Source: RGIG8597 sp050872545 (GTDB lineage Bacteria > Spirochaetota > GWE2-31-10). Taken from it: DNA of 24,461 nucleotides. The notes under the pieces were generated by a model. The model ran no database searches and had not been told where the DNA came from. It was given only the letters and a program-made list of their open reading frames with translations. Every line of letters starts with the position of its first letter. The stretch's first letter is position 1. This document shows positions 8,320 through 16,466 of this stretch, piece by piece. A program made the position numbers and the translations under genes. The stretch lies in NCBI GenBank assembly GCA_050872545.1, contig JBNMHA010000030.1:1-24461 (forward strand), read 5' to 3'.

Positions 8320-9477
8320 TTACTCAAATAATGCATTCTCTGCAATCTTGTTTCCCTTATTATCAAAAATCTGATGCAGATTTATTCCGTTAAAACCATA
8401 CAGTAACTTTTCCGAAGTTCCGTCCGGGTTCACTGTAGTAATTTCTTTCAACCGCCTGTTTTCATAATACTTAGTCACATCCGGCAATTTCGCATTTGAA
8501 TCGGCATAAGAATAATGCCATTCTTTTTCACCCAAGCCTGCGGTTTGCTTCATCACAAGCATTTGTCCAAAATCATTGTAAGTATGCTCTTCAATTTTTT
8601 CTAAATCATCGCCGGAATAAGTTTCTGTTTTTACAGCTCGTCCGGATGAGTCATACCAAATCTTTGAAGTCGTTCCCAATTTATAATTAGTTTCTTCCTT
8701 ATAAATTTTAATTCCGTTTCGTGAGTACTTATTTTCCCAATAAAGTTTGCGCTGCTCTTTCATTTTCTTTTTGGCAGGTTTCGGCTTATCGGCAGTATCT
8801 GTCGTAGCGTCAGCATTTTGAGTTTCTGCCGAATCATCTTCCACACGTTCCAGAACTTCGCCTTTCAGCTCTTCGCCACCGACTCCGTAATAAAAGATAT
8901 AGCTTTCATTTCCGATTGTGTAATATTCTTTAGCTACAATTCCTTTTTTGGAAAAAAACGCATCCCAATAAACAATCGAGCCGTCATCCATTTCACGAAT
9001 GATTTGTTTAATTCTGAATGTGCTGTCATAACGATAAGTTATTTTATTTTTACGCTCCAAATAAATATCATCAATTTCTTCCTGCTCTACAAGCCCATCT
9101 TTGTTGTAAGTATATTTAATCTTTTTGGAAACTTTTCCATTGCGAAATTCTGTTTGCGATGTTTTATGACCGCTGCGGTCGTAATCATATTCTTCTTTCA
9201 GTTCATTGTTTTGATAAAAACTTTCGTGCGATAAATCGCTTTCCGTATAACTGTAGATCCATTTTTTATCAATGGCATTTTTTTTCCACAAGGTTCGCGT
9301 CGTTTCCTGACCGAGTTCATTAAATTCACGCTGTATCACATATTCGTATTTATGTCTGTCTATAGCTTCTATCTGCAAAAGCAAAAGCCCGTTACTGTTG
9401 GAACGGTAATATTCTTCCGCAGCAAAAAGTGAAAAAGACAAACAAAACATTAATAAAATGACACTGTAAAATTTCAT
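8320..9477 (-). CDS. Secreted protein with YD-like repeats, function unknown
   Basis: This 385-residue protein starts with a typical signal peptide (MKFYSVILLMFCLSFSLFA, then AEEYY). The rest is a succession of short units of the form 'Y.YD..G....E...G', such as EEYDYDRSGHKTSQTEF, IKYTYNKDGLVEQEEI and ITYRYDSTFRIKQIIRE. These resemble YD/MORN-like beta-hairpin repeats. A charged, Lys-rich linker (TADKPKPAKKKMKEQRKLYW) interrupts them near residue 235. It follows ftsY by two bases and so is cotranscribed with it. The likely location is the periplasm or cell surface. No enzyme motif is visible. Confidence 0.75.
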   Translation of the reverse strand: MKFYSVILLMFCLSFSLFAAEEYYRSNSNGLLLLQIEAIDRHKYEYVIQREFNELGQETTRTLWKKNAIDKKWIYSYTESDLSHESFYQNNELKEEYDYDRSGHKTSQTEFRNGKVSKKIKYTYNKDGLVEQEEIDDIYLERKNKITYRYDSTFRIKQIIREMDDGSIVYWDAFFSKKGIVAKEYYTIGNESYIFYYGVGGEELKGEVLERVEDDSAETQNADATTDTADKPKPAKKKMKEQRKLYWENKYSRNGIKIYKEETNYKLGTTSKIWYDSSGRAVKTETYSGDDLEKIEEHTYNDFGQMLVMKQTAGLGEKEWHYSYADSNAKLPDVTKYYENRRLKEITTVNPDGTSEKLLYGFNGINLHQIFDNKGNKIAENALFE

Positions 9478-9479
9478 AA

Positions 9480-10460
9480 TTATTCAAAAATTTGAGAAAT
9501 GAAATTTTCAGTATTGAACGGCGCAATATTTTCCCGCTTTTCACCTGTTCCCACAAAGCTGAAAGGCAATCCAAGTTTATGAGAAATTTGGAAAACGATC
9601 CCACCTTTACTCATTGCGTCATACTTTGTAAGCATTACTAAATCGACTCCGACAGCTTCTTTGAAAGCTTCTGCCTGTGAATACGCATTTTGACCGGTAG
9701 TAGAATCGATTACAAGCATATTTTTGCGTTCGCAGCCACCTTTGTTTTCGATAATACGGTAAATCTTTTTCAGCTCTTCCATTAAATTTTTTTTGTTATG
9801 AAGGCGACCTGCTGTATCTACAATAAGCAAGTCGGTCTTTTTTGCAAAAGCACTGTCTACCGCATCAAAAACAACGCTTGCCGGGTCAGCTCCTTCGCCC
9901 TGCTTTACAATTGGAATGTTCATTTCAGCTGCCCATTTCGTCAGCTGTTCCGTAGCCGCCGCTCTGAAAGTATCTGCGGCTGCAAGCATTACTTTCTTTC
10001 CCTGTTTTGAAAAGTAGTCGGCTATTTTTGCAATGGAAGTTGTTTTTCCTACACCGTTTACGCCTAAAACCAAAAGTATATTGAGGCAACCATCTTTCAG
10101 CACAAAATTCTCTTGTTTTACAAGCGGAGCAAGGTAATTTTTCAATAATTCAACAGCTTCTTTTTCATCGGCAGGATTTTTCTTTCGCAAATTTTCTACT
10201 GCATCACGACTTATTCCCGGTCCAATATCGCAACTGATAAGTGTTTCTTCCAAATCAGCGTATTGTTGAATTGAAAGCGTTTTCCCGGCAAAAAAAGCGC
10301 GCAGCTTCATGCCGAGAGTTTCTTTTTGGTAAACGGCAGCTTGGTAAAAGTCTTTTTTCCCACCGGTTCTAGTTTTTTTTCGGCGCAGAAACAAAATTAC
10401 TGCAAACACAACAACCGCTACAATTAAAACAGCACAAATCAACGGCATGAAATTTTCCAT
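9480..10460 (-). CDS. ftsY: Signal recognition particle receptor FtsY
   Basis: This 326-residue SRP-type GTPase delivers SRP-bound ribosomes to the Sec translocon at the inner membrane. Motifs seen are the P-loop GVNGVGKTT (133-141), DTFRAAATEQL in the insertion-box region (163-173), DTAGR (215-219), TKYD as the G4 motif (278-281), and the C-terminal FVGTGEKRENIAPF. The N-terminus is a genuine membrane segment (residues about 5-25) followed by RRKKTR, rather than the long acidic A domain of E. coli. G4 reads TKYDAMSKGG instead of the common TKLDGTAKGG, keeping the guanine-specific Lys and Asp. AGAGGTG lies just before the start codon. Confidence 0.95.
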   Translation of the reverse strand: MENFMPLICAVLIVAVVVFAVILFLRRKKTRTGGKKDFYQAAVYQKETLGMKLRAFFAGKTLSIQQYADLEETLISCDIGPGISRDAVENLRKKNPADEKEAVELLKNYLAPLVKQENFVLKDGCLNILLVLGVNGVGKTTSIAKIADYFSKQGKKVMLAAADTFRAAATEQLTKWAAEMNIPIVKQGEGADPASVVFDAVDSAFAKKTDLLIVDTAGRLHNKKNLMEELKKIYRIIENKGGCERKNMLVIDSTTGQNAYSQAEAFKEAVGVDLVMLTKYDAMSKGGIVFQISHKLGLPFSFVGTGEKRENIAPFNTENFISQIFE

Positions 10461-10542
10461 GTATACACCTCTAATAACAACATTTTTTATAATTAATAAT
10501 TTTTTATTGTTTTAACAAAACCATTATTCAAAGTAAAGTTTT

Positions 10543-10959
10543 CTACAACTGCGAAAATATCACGGTTGCAATTATCATCCAAATACCGCAAAAAATTCCG
10601 CTGAACTGAAAATACAACATTCTGTTGCGGTGCATTACCCGATTTTTCTCAAGCTGCGCTAATTCCTGTTCCTGAAAACTGTTATCTGAATCACTGTCTG
10701 CTTCTCTTAAAACTCTTTCCGGCGGTTTCCAAAAACGCTTAGGGAAAAACACAAAGAAAAATACGTAACAAAAGCCGAGAATAAACGCGATCCAATACCA
10801 AAGGAGTATTCCCATTAAAGCATTTGCAGCTTCAGGGAAATAAATCATTGCCGGAATCGGGAAACCGTTTTCAATAAAAACAATACCCGATGCAAGTGCA
10901 ATAAATACAGCTGCCGCAATGCCGGAAGTCGCTAAAGCTTTCAATATGACTTTTTTCAT
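10543..10959 (-). CDS. Small integral membrane protein, 138 residues
   Basis: The start is the ATG at 10959, which overlaps the stop codon of the antiporter gene (TAATG), with a GGAGG ten bases upstream. An upstream in-frame extension to 10986 would run inside the antiporter. The protein has membrane segments at about residues 11-30, 46-68 and 115-137, with a cytosolic-looking charged loop (PPERVLREADSDSDNSFQEQELAQLEKNR) between the second and third. I do not recognise a named family. Translational coupling to the antiporter suggests it is a partner or assembly factor for it, which is inference from position only. Confidence 0.75.
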   Translation of the reverse strand: MKKVILKALATSGIAAAVFIALASGIVFIENGFPIPAMIYFPEAANALMGILLWYWIAFILGFCYVFFFVFFPKRFWKPPERVLREADSDSDNSFQEQELAQLEKNRVMHRNRMLYFQFSGIFCGIWMIIATVIFSQL

Positions 10960-12656
10960 TATCCGAGAGCCTCCACTTTGTTGCACACTTCCATTACCTT
11001 TGTGGAAAGTTGGCGTTGAATTGAATATTGCTCTATTAAACCGCAGAATTTACCGTCTTGGTCTACAACCGCAATAAAATCAGCCCGTGTTCTGTGCAGA
11101 ATATCAATCACTTCTTTCATCGGAGTATTCGGCAAAACTGGTGAACCGCAGCTTCCCATAAGGTCGATTGCTGCAAGTAAATCTGAAATTTCCGAGTACA
11201 TCAAAGTATCTTTAATTTCATTCACAGATATAACGCCTACAATTTTGTCATTTTGCGCAACTACCGGATAATACAAATCATCGTTTTCACTGAAAATTTT
11301 TAAAATTGTTTTTAAGTTATCATCGCATTGCAACCGAACACTTCTGGAACGTACAAAATCCATTGCGCAGCTTTTTTCCACAATGTCATCTTCGGTAATA
11401 TTAAGTCCGGCTTCTCCGGCATTTTCAATTGCATATTTAATGAAAAAAGGTCCCACAATCTGCACAATGAATGTACTGGCGGTAACTACTATCAGAATGT
11501 TATTCCCGATTTCACCGGGGAAACGCTGCGCCGTAAGTATAGAAAGACCTATCGCAACACCTGACTGACTGAAAAGCGTAAATGGCAAAAAACGTCTGAT
11601 TTTCGCACTTGCCTTTCCAAAAATTGCCCCTAAACTAGCACCGACCATTTTACCGAAAGTTCGTCCTGCCAAATATAATACAAGCAAGAGCAAAATAATC
11701 GGTTCTTTACCAAATTGGTTTATATTGAGTTTCGCGCCTACAAGCACAAAGAACACAACGTAAATAGGCGGCGTAAATTTATTAATCTGCGAAAACATTC
11801 CGTCAGCAGCTTTGCCGGCTGTATTTGTCAATACAAAACCCATCACCATACATGTCATGATAGTATCAAATTTCAGGATTCCGGAAATTCCCAATGCAGC
11901 TAAAATTGCCCCGATAGAAAATGATAAAACACGTTCTGTATCCTGATAATGGCGTACCAGATATGAAAGAACATATCCGGCAATAACTCCGATGACCGCA
12001 GCACCGCCTATTTCCATTATCGGAGTAAAAATATTTGCCCACAGTGACGCAGTACTTCCGCCGCCGCCCTGAATGCTGCTTATAATACTGGCTGAAATCG
12101 CAAACAAAAATAAAGCAACTACATCATCCAATGCTACGATTCCAAGCAGAATAGAAGTCATAGGTCCTTTTGCCTTATACTCCCACAAAACATCTGTAGT
12201 GCCGGCGGCGGCAGTAGCCGATGAAATTGACCCGAACAGCAAACCCAACGCCGCAGCATAAAAAGTGTTCTTCGTCAGTAGAAAAACTACGGTAAACATA
12301 AGTATGCCGACAACGAAAAAAGCTGTTAATGCTTCAAAAAAAAGTATCCAAGTAAATTGTTTGCCGTATTTTTTCAAGACACTGGATTTCAGTTCGCCGC
12401 CGATAGAAAAACCGATTAATCCCAATGCAAAAAAATTGAACGGATCCATATTGGAAACAGTTTCTTGTGAAATAAATTTAAGCCCCGATTCACCTATTAT
12501 AATCCCGATGATAATATACCCGACTACCTGCGGAATATGTAGCTTTTGAAACACACGCCCACCGATAGTTCCGAAAAACAGCGCAAATCCGATAAGACAC
12601 AAAATATTGTGGTCCATATTCAGCAAATTATCTCGAATTAAATCCAATTGTTCCAT
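10959..12656 (-). CDS. Cation:proton antiporter (CPA2/KefB type) with C-terminal CBS domains
   Basis: This 565-residue protein has an N-terminal transport domain of about 12 membrane segments (residues about 15-400) of the Na+/H+ exchanger superfamily. Recognisable parts are GRVFQKLHIPQVVGYIIIGIIIGESGL and the buried acidic pair region GIVALDDVVALFLFA, typical of CPA2 transporters. A tandem CBS pair follows (about 430-560), with VVAQNDKIVGVISVNEI and FIAVVDQDGKFCGLIEQ. CBS domains usually bind adenine nucleotides, so transport may respond to energy state. The gene starts nine bases after rsmA and overlaps the next gene by one base. Whether K+ or Na+ is moved cannot be told from the sequence. 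Confidence 0.88.
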   Translation of the reverse strand: MEQLDLIRDNLLNMDHNILCLIGFALFFGTIGGRVFQKLHIPQVVGYIIIGIIIGESGLKFISQETVSNMDPFNFFALGLIGFSIGGELKSSVLKKYGKQFTWILFFEALTAFFVVGILMFTVVFLLTKNTFYAAALGLLFGSISSATAAAGTTDVLWEYKAKGPMTSILLGIVALDDVVALFLFAISASIISSIQGGGGSTASLWANIFTPIMEIGGAAVIGVIAGYVLSYLVRHYQDTERVLSFSIGAILAALGISGILKFDTIMTCMVMGFVLTNTAGKAADGMFSQINKFTPPIYVVFFVLVGAKLNINQFGKEPIILLLLVLYLAGRTFGKMVGASLGAIFGKASAKIRRFLPFTLFSQSGVAIGLSILTAQRFPGEIGNNILIVVTASTFIVQIVGPFFIKYAIENAGEAGLNITEDDIVEKSCAMDFVRSRSVRLQCDDNLKTILKIFSENDDLYYPVVAQNDKIVGVISVNEIKDTLMYSEISDLLAAIDLMGSCGSPVLPNTPMKEVIDILHRTRADFIAVVDQDGKFCGLIEQYSIQRQLSTKVMEVCNKVEALG

Positions 12657-12665
12657 TTTATAATC

Positions 12666-13553
12666 CTAAGTTTTAGATTCCGAATTTAATTTATTTATTA
12701 CATTAGACAAATGTATTATCTGTTCTATGCTAAGATTCTCACCACGTTCTTCCATTGGAATAGAGCATTGTTCCATTGCCTGCAAAATAAGCTCCAGAGG
12801 AATCGCTTTCAAGAACGGAGAAAGTGCAAAATTATTTTTTAACTGCTTGCGTCTGTTTATAAACAGCGACCTTGCCACTGCAAAAAAAAGTTTTTCATTA
12901 TCTGCCGACGGCTCAAATTCTCGGTGAACAAAACGCAGCACAACGGAATTTACATTCGGCTGCGGATAAAAAGAAGCCGGACTGATATTTGCAATAATTT
13001 TAGGTTGCGAATAATATTGGCAGAAAATGCTTAAACTTCCGTACTTCTTATTTCCTGCTTTGCTGACGACACGCTCGCCGACTTCTTTCTGCATCATGAA
13101 AGCAGCACGAGAAAAACCACATGTTCCAGTAAAAATTTTTTCCATTATCGGAGTTGTTATATAATAAGGAAGATTTCCGGTTATTACCGGCTTTTGTCCC
13201 GGAGCAAGGTGCATTTTTACCGCATTTTCAAATTCTTTCAGGAAGTCGCCCGGCACAAGAGTAAATTTGGAATAATCTTTGAATAAGTTCTTCAAATGTT
13301 TTTGATAAGCATTATCAATTTCAAAACCGATAACTTTTCCTGCCGGTGAATCAATCAAGCGGTTTGTAAGACTGCCAAGTCCGCAGCCGATTTCAAAAAC
13401 CACATCATCCTGCGTCAATTCAAGATTCTTAACAATTGTGTCGCAAACTCCTGAATTAATAAGAAAATTTTGTCCGAACTTTTTATTTACAGCCAAACCT
13501 TTGGCTTCAAGAAAAGCATTAATTTCTTTAACACTGTAATATTTAAATTCCAT
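12666..13553 (-). CDS. rsmA: 16S rRNA (adenine(1518)-N6/adenine(1519)-N6)-dimethyltransferase RsmA (KsgA)
   Basis: This 295-residue protein dimethylates two adjacent adenines in the 3' terminal hairpin of 16S rRNA during late small-subunit assembly, using S-adenosylmethionine. Motifs seen are KKFGQNFL (24-31), SAM motif I EIGCGLGSLT (54-63), FEID (77-80), GDFLKEF (102-108) and the catalytic NLPYYI (127-132). The C-terminal helical domain follows, and length is normal for the family. It is the first gene of the run to ftsY and ends with TAG. The Shine-Dalgarno sequence is weak (AGG close to the ATG), but no other start fits better. Confidence 0.95.
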   Translation of the reverse strand: MEFKYYSVKEINAFLEAKGLAVNKKFGQNFLINSGVCDTIVKNLELTQDDVVFEIGCGLGSLTNRLIDSPAGKVIGFEIDNAYQKHLKNLFKDYSKFTLVPGDFLKEFENAVKMHLAPGQKPVITGNLPYYITTPIMEKIFTGTCGFSRAAFMMQKEVGERVVSKAGNKKYGSLSIFCQYYSQPKIIANISPASFYPQPNVNSVVLRFVHREFEPSADNEKLFFAVARSLFINRRKQLKNNFALSPFLKAIPLELILQAMEQCSIPMEERGENLSIEQIIHLSNVINKLNSESKT

Positions 13554-13636
13554 GCCTGAAAATATACGATTTTCTCTATGGTTGCAATGTAAAACCGTAA
13601 AAAAATATTGCAGACTTCACAAACGCTATGTTCACT

Positions 13637-13866
13637 TTAATATGTTAAAATCTTAAAATTTTCGATTTCATAATAGAAATCTCCGTCAACCACAAAGTTT
13701 TCCGGTACTTCATAAGTATATTTTATACTTAACGGTATATGATTAACGTTGTCGTATTCTACATCTATTCTGGAATATAGCCCCAAATGATTAAAAAAAT
13801 AAAAGGTAAAGTTTGTATTTTTTCCATATTATAATATCCTTTGCCGTTTATATCCGCGCAATTTTT
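13637..13866 (-). pseudogene. Remnant of a DUF6174-like lipoprotein gene (3' end)
   Basis: Minus-strand translation gives the C-terminal part of a protein: ADINGKGYYNMEKIQTLPF in one frame, then after a slip in a run of seven T residues, NHLGLYSRIDVEYDNVNH and VVDGDFYYEIENFKILTY before a TAA at 13639-13637. The pattern of a short beta strand, 'YD..N..P.SI.Y' and 'VDG.FYYEI.NF' resembles the end of DUF6174 proteins, which occur in spirochaetes and other bacteria. There is no start codon and no N-terminal part, so this is a decayed fragment. The family link is from pattern only and is tentative. Confidence 0.5.
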
Positions 13867-13913
13867 TTTAGTAACTGTACTTGATAAGTTTTAGATTCGG
13901 ACTTTTATAAATA
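13867..13913 (-). pseudogene. Duplicated 3' end of the NlpC/P60-like hydrolase gene
   Basis: These 47 bases match 15073-15120, the last codons (YKSPNLKLIKYSY) and stop of the cysteine hydrolase gene, with minor length variation in the A/T run and one substitution. The match stops abruptly on both sides, so only the tail was copied or survived. Confidence 0.7.
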
Positions 13914-13942
13914 TTTTTGTTTGTGATGAGTATTTTTTTTCA

Positions 13943-14019
13943 TGTCATTCCCGCACTTGATGCGGGAATCTGCAACAAGGTTTTACCAAAGATTGTCGGG
14001 TCTATGCCCGGCAATGACA
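13943..14019. repeat. TGTCATT...AATGACA palindromic repeat, copy 1
   Basis: The outer ends TGTCATT and AATGACA are inverted. Inside are the hairpin CCCGCA-CTTGA-TGCGGG and a second one around GTCGGG-TCTAT-GCCCGGC. This is non-coding. It resembles the short palindromic elements seen in multiple copies in many bacterial genomes. A solo TGTCATTCTC half lies just downstream at 14028. Confidence 0.75.
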
Positions 14020-14053
14020 CGATGTTTTGTCATTCTCTTGCTTCTTTTTCCCA

Positions 14054-14128
14054 TGTCATTCTCGTGCTGCGACACGAGAATCTACGTAATATTTACAATA
14101 GATCTCCGGGTCAAGCCCGAAGATGACA
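14054..14128. repeat. TGTCATT...ATGACA palindromic repeat, copy 2
   Basis: It has the same architecture as the copy at 13943, with the first hairpin TCTCGTG-CTGCGA-CACGAGA and a second around CCGGG-TCAAG-CCCGA. It lies between the gene remnants and the Rpn-type gene. A degenerate half (GAATGACACGG) follows at about 14165. Confidence 0.75.
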
Positions 14129-14192
14129 AAGGACGATAAAAAACAGAAGGCTGAAAACTGCCGAGAATGACACGGCAATCAGCGCAAAGTTC

Positions 14193-15044
14193 TTAAAGCT
14201 TTTCTATTTCCTCTGGTGATAGTCCGGTACTATCAACTATTAAATTGAGCGAAACATTTGCTGCCTTGAGAACTTTAGCAGTTTCAACAGCTTTTTTATG
14301 TTCGCCTTGAGTAATGCCAAGCGAAATACCGCGTTTCTCACCAATAGCGATTCCTTCGTTACGACCGCATTCTTCGCCGGCAGCGAAGCCGATGTTGTAA
14401 GTTTCTTGTTTCAACATTTGCAGTGTCATATATTCAGCCCTCCATTCTTCATTGCCATGCACCCTGTGCAGTTCCTTACAGATTTTATCTGTAAGCGACG
14501 TTTCGCTTTTGCCTGTCGAAATAAATTCTAGCAGTTTGCGAATCTTTTCGTCAGTTACTTTTTCAAATGCACCAACATTGTAGGCAATTTTGCGGCACTT
14601 GTCATCAAGTTTCAAGCCGGACAGCTCTTCGCAGCTGTTGTAAAAAGTGTACTGTGGCAACCCCTTGTAAAATGGGTCAAACGTACAAATGAAGATGATA
14701 TTCGATTCCTTCAAGTCATTGAAATCCGCGCCTTTTTCCAACAGTTCAGCATCAATCATGCACTGGTAGTAACGCATTCGGCAGCCTAAATTTTTCTTAT
14801 CGGTAGTCTGCATTTCCAAGTCGAAAACTCTGTCACTGTCAGCTACGTACACATCAAGTCGAATGCCGCGCTTGTCCGGCTCCAGTTTCAACTCTTTCTC
14901 AAACGATTTATAAACTAATTTGCCGACTTTGATGTGCAGAAATGTTTCGATAACCTCACGGCATATCTCTTCGTTTTGCATAACTTTACAAAACGCGAAG
15001 TTGTTGGTAATTTTAATGTCCTCGTATTTTTCCAAGTAATCCAT
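14193..15044 (-). CDS. Rpn-family recombination-promoting nuclease / PD-(D/E)XK transposase-like protein
   Basis: This 283-residue protein starts KITNNFAFCKVMQNEEICREVIETFL, the usual opening of the Rpn/PDDEXK_2 family. The nuclease motif is RLDVYVADSDRVFDLEMQ, giving Asp64 and Glu77-x-Gln79. The region CRMRYYQCMIDAELLEKG follows, and then the C-terminal Gly-every-fourth-residue tail (GEECGRNEGIAIGEKRGI). Such proteins are Mg-dependent endonucleases that stimulate recA-independent recombination in E. coli (RpnA-E), and they are often multicopy in spirochaetes. AAGGA precedes the ATG. A second copy enters the window at the right edge (24201-24461) with nearly the same 3' end, so the gene belongs to a duplicated unit. 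Confidence 0.9.
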   Translation of the reverse strand: MDYLEKYEDIKITNNFAFCKVMQNEEICREVIETFLHIKVGKLVYKSFEKELKLEPDKRGIRLDVYVADSDRVFDLEMQTTDKKNLGCRMRYYQCMIDAELLEKGADFNDLKESNIIFICTFDPFYKGLPQYTFYNSCEELSGLKLDDKCRKIAYNVGAFEKVTDEKIRKLLEFISTGKSETSLTDKICKELHRVHGNEEWRAEYMTLQMLKQETYNIGFAAGEECGRNEGIAIGEKRGISLGITQGEHKKAVETAKVLKAANVSLNLIVDSTGLSPEEIEKL

Positions 15045-15079
15045 CTTCTTTCCTTGCTTACAGATTAAGAAGCAATTTT

Positions 15080-15355
15080 TTAGTAACTGTACTTGATAAG
15101 TTTTAGATTCGGACTTTTGTAAATATCACTTGCCAATACCACGCCGTAATCGCAGATTTCTTCATGATTAAAATCAATTTGGATTCCAGCAGCTTGGTAT
15201 GCAGCCCAAACAAGTTGAGAACAGTAAAAACTTTCTTCTGTTAATTTATCTATAAAATTGGAATTATAATTTTTACCGATTTGATTTAATGCGTAGTCCG
15301 TTAAAGCTTCGATTTGTTTATCATCCGCACTTTCGCAACGCAAAACTACCGCCAT
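15080..15355 (-). pseudogene. C-terminal half of the NlpC/P60-like hydrolase, after an in-frame stop
   Basis: The 91 codons from the first ATG (15355) encode the C-terminal lobe of a permuted NlpC/P60 enzyme, including the presumed nucleophile in ESFYCSQLVWAAY. The frame actually runs back, uninterrupted, to the TAG at 15400-15398 and then into the N-terminal half at 15398-15958. The pair is therefore one gene of 293 codons with a single internal stop. The ATG at 15355 has no good ribosome binding site and no signal peptide, so independent expression is unlikely. The gene lies 35 bases before the Rpn-type gene. Its last 47 bases recur at 13867-13913. Confidence 0.75.
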
Positions 15356-15397
15356 ATTGTCTTTGCGAAACTGTTCAATGGAAATTAATTTTACTTG

Positions 15398-15958
15398 CTA
15401 GGTCTGGTCTAAAATACTTATAAATGCCAAATCATCGTCACTTTCCGGCGTTTTTATACATAACGAAGCGTGATGAAGCACGTTTTCATTATCCGCAGCC
15501 ATCAATATTGCTCCGTGCGTTTGGGACAATATCACATCTCCTTTTTTAATGCCGTCAATCGTAATACTGCAAGAAATATCATTGTATTTTTCCAAACGAA
15601 TTGCTTCAAATTTTTTTGCACGAGTATTAATCTGTTTATATAAATTCAGCAGCACAGCTTCTTTATAAGGGCTTTTGATTTCATCGATACGCTTTTCTGC
15701 CATGCCGACTTTAGCAAACATCGCCTGCGCAGTTTCTATTACCCAAGCAGTTTTATCCGCTGCCGGGCAAACTTTAAGCTTGTCTTGTGAAATCACAAAA
15801 TTACTTTCTGCCGTATTATTTGAGTTATTTTCGACAGCGGCGTTATCATCTTTCGTCACATCAGCTGATTCACTTTTCACAACGTCGCCACTGTCATCAG
15901 CCATATCACAACCGCACAATATCCCCAATATCAATAAAATACTTAAAAACTTTTTCAT
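15398..15958 (-). CDS. N-terminal half of a YiiX/YebB-like NlpC/P60 lipoprotein hydrolase, ended by an in-frame TAG
   Basis: This 186-residue product starts with a lipoprotein signal (MKKFLSILLILGILCGC, acylated Cys at 17) and an acidic Asn-rich linker. The globular part then opens with KKGDVILSQTHGAILMAA...VLHHASLCI. That is the first half of a circularly permuted NlpC/P60 (papain-like) fold, with the catalytic His placed before the Cys. The Cys lies in YCSQLVW, beyond the TAG at 15398-15400. Without read-through the product lacks the nucleophile and must be inactive. Full-length relatives probably cleave peptide or lipid amide bonds in the envelope. A GAGG sequence precedes the ATG. A terminator lies upstream at 15987-16025, so this gene may need its own promoter, which I could not identify. 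Confidence 0.75.
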   Translation of the reverse strand: MKKFLSILLILGILCGCDMADDSGDVVKSESADVTKDDNAAVENNSNNTAESNFVISQDKLKVCPAADKTAWVIETAQAMFAKVGMAEKRIDEIKSPYKEAVLLNLYKQINTRAKKFEAIRLEKYNDISCSITIDGIKKGDVILSQTHGAILMAADNENVLHHASLCIKTPESDDDLAFISILDQT

Positions 15959-15986
15959 TTATAAATCCTCAATTTTTTGCATTTTT

Positions 15987-16025
15987 AAAAAAAGCAGAAC
16001 AGACAACTAACCTGCTCTGCTTTTT
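15987..16025 (-). terminator. Rho-independent terminator after the four-lipoprotein run
   Basis: On the minus strand the stem AGCAGAGCAG / CTGTTCTGCT (one G-T pair) is followed by seven T residues. It begins four bases after the stop of the gene at 16029-16463. This is the one copy of a five-copy hairpin family that has a strong U-tract, so it is the likely true end of the operon. The A and T flanks make it potentially bidirectional. Confidence 0.8.
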
Positions 16026-16028
16026 GTT

Positions 16029-16463
16029 TTATTTCACTATTGTTAAATTCTTATCTACATGACCGGTTCCGTACCAAGTTCCGTCCTCACAAGAGCAATC
16101 ATCATCTTTTTGAGTGAAACTTGCCTTTATTTGTAAATTACCGTCTGGCAAATCTGCAGGAACTTTAAATACCGCATTAGTTGAATCTATCTTCTGAATA
16201 TCTTTGATATAAAAAATTTCAACTTTTACAAGTTCATCATTTTTCTCTATATAGTAGTCGCCGCCGCAGTAAAGGTCAAAATCCTCATCAAAAACTTTTA
16301 CATTACCGGTATTAATTTTTATTTCATCCCCGGCTTTTGCTTCATATTTATTTAACGTAAAAGTGAATTCATGTGGAAAATCCGACCAAGCTCCGGGACA
16401 AAAGTAACAACCGGCTAAAAACAAACACAAAAAAGGATAAATCAAGTATTTTTTTAGTTTCAT
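16029..16463 (-). CDS. Small lipoprotein of the KYE-GDEI paralogous family (1 of 5)
   Basis: This 144-residue protein has signal peptide MKLKKYLIYPFLCLFLAGC, with the lipobox LAGC putting the acylated Cys at 19. A predicted all-beta domain begins FTFTLNKYEAKAGDEIKI, with VKVFDEDFDLY next and a terminal Cys-pair region (DDCSCEDGTWYG). The end is NLTIVK. The 'F.L..Y..K.GDEI' start is typical of immunoglobulin-like beta-sandwich domains, but I recognise no named family. AAGGAG lies within the last codons of the preceding gene, three bases away, so translation is coupled. It is the last of four family members downstream of the cysteine peptidase at 17861-19312. Confidence 0.8.
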   Translation of the reverse strand: MKLKKYLIYPFLCLFLAGCYFCPGAWSDFPHEFTFTLNKYEAKAGDEIKINTGNVKVFDEDFDLYCGGDYYIEKNDELVKVEIFYIKDIQKIDSTNAVFKVPADLPDGNLQIKASFTQKDDDCSCEDGTWYGTGHVDKNLTIVK

Positions 16464-16466
16464 ATT

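Noticed and set aside
10461..10542. A terminator or promoter in the 82-base gap between the small membrane protein gene and ftsY.
   Set aside because: The region is very A/T-rich with only a weak A/T stem, and no convincing -35 element, so neither call is supported.
13554..13640. A promoter directly upstream of rsmA (TTGCAA, 15 bases, TATATT).
   Set aside because: The spacing is short and the -10 would lie only a few bases from the start codon. There is no second example to support it.
13917..14139. Two small plus-strand frames across 13917-14139.
   Set aside because: They run through the palindromic repeats and have no ribosome binding site; the encoded text reflects the repeat sequence only.
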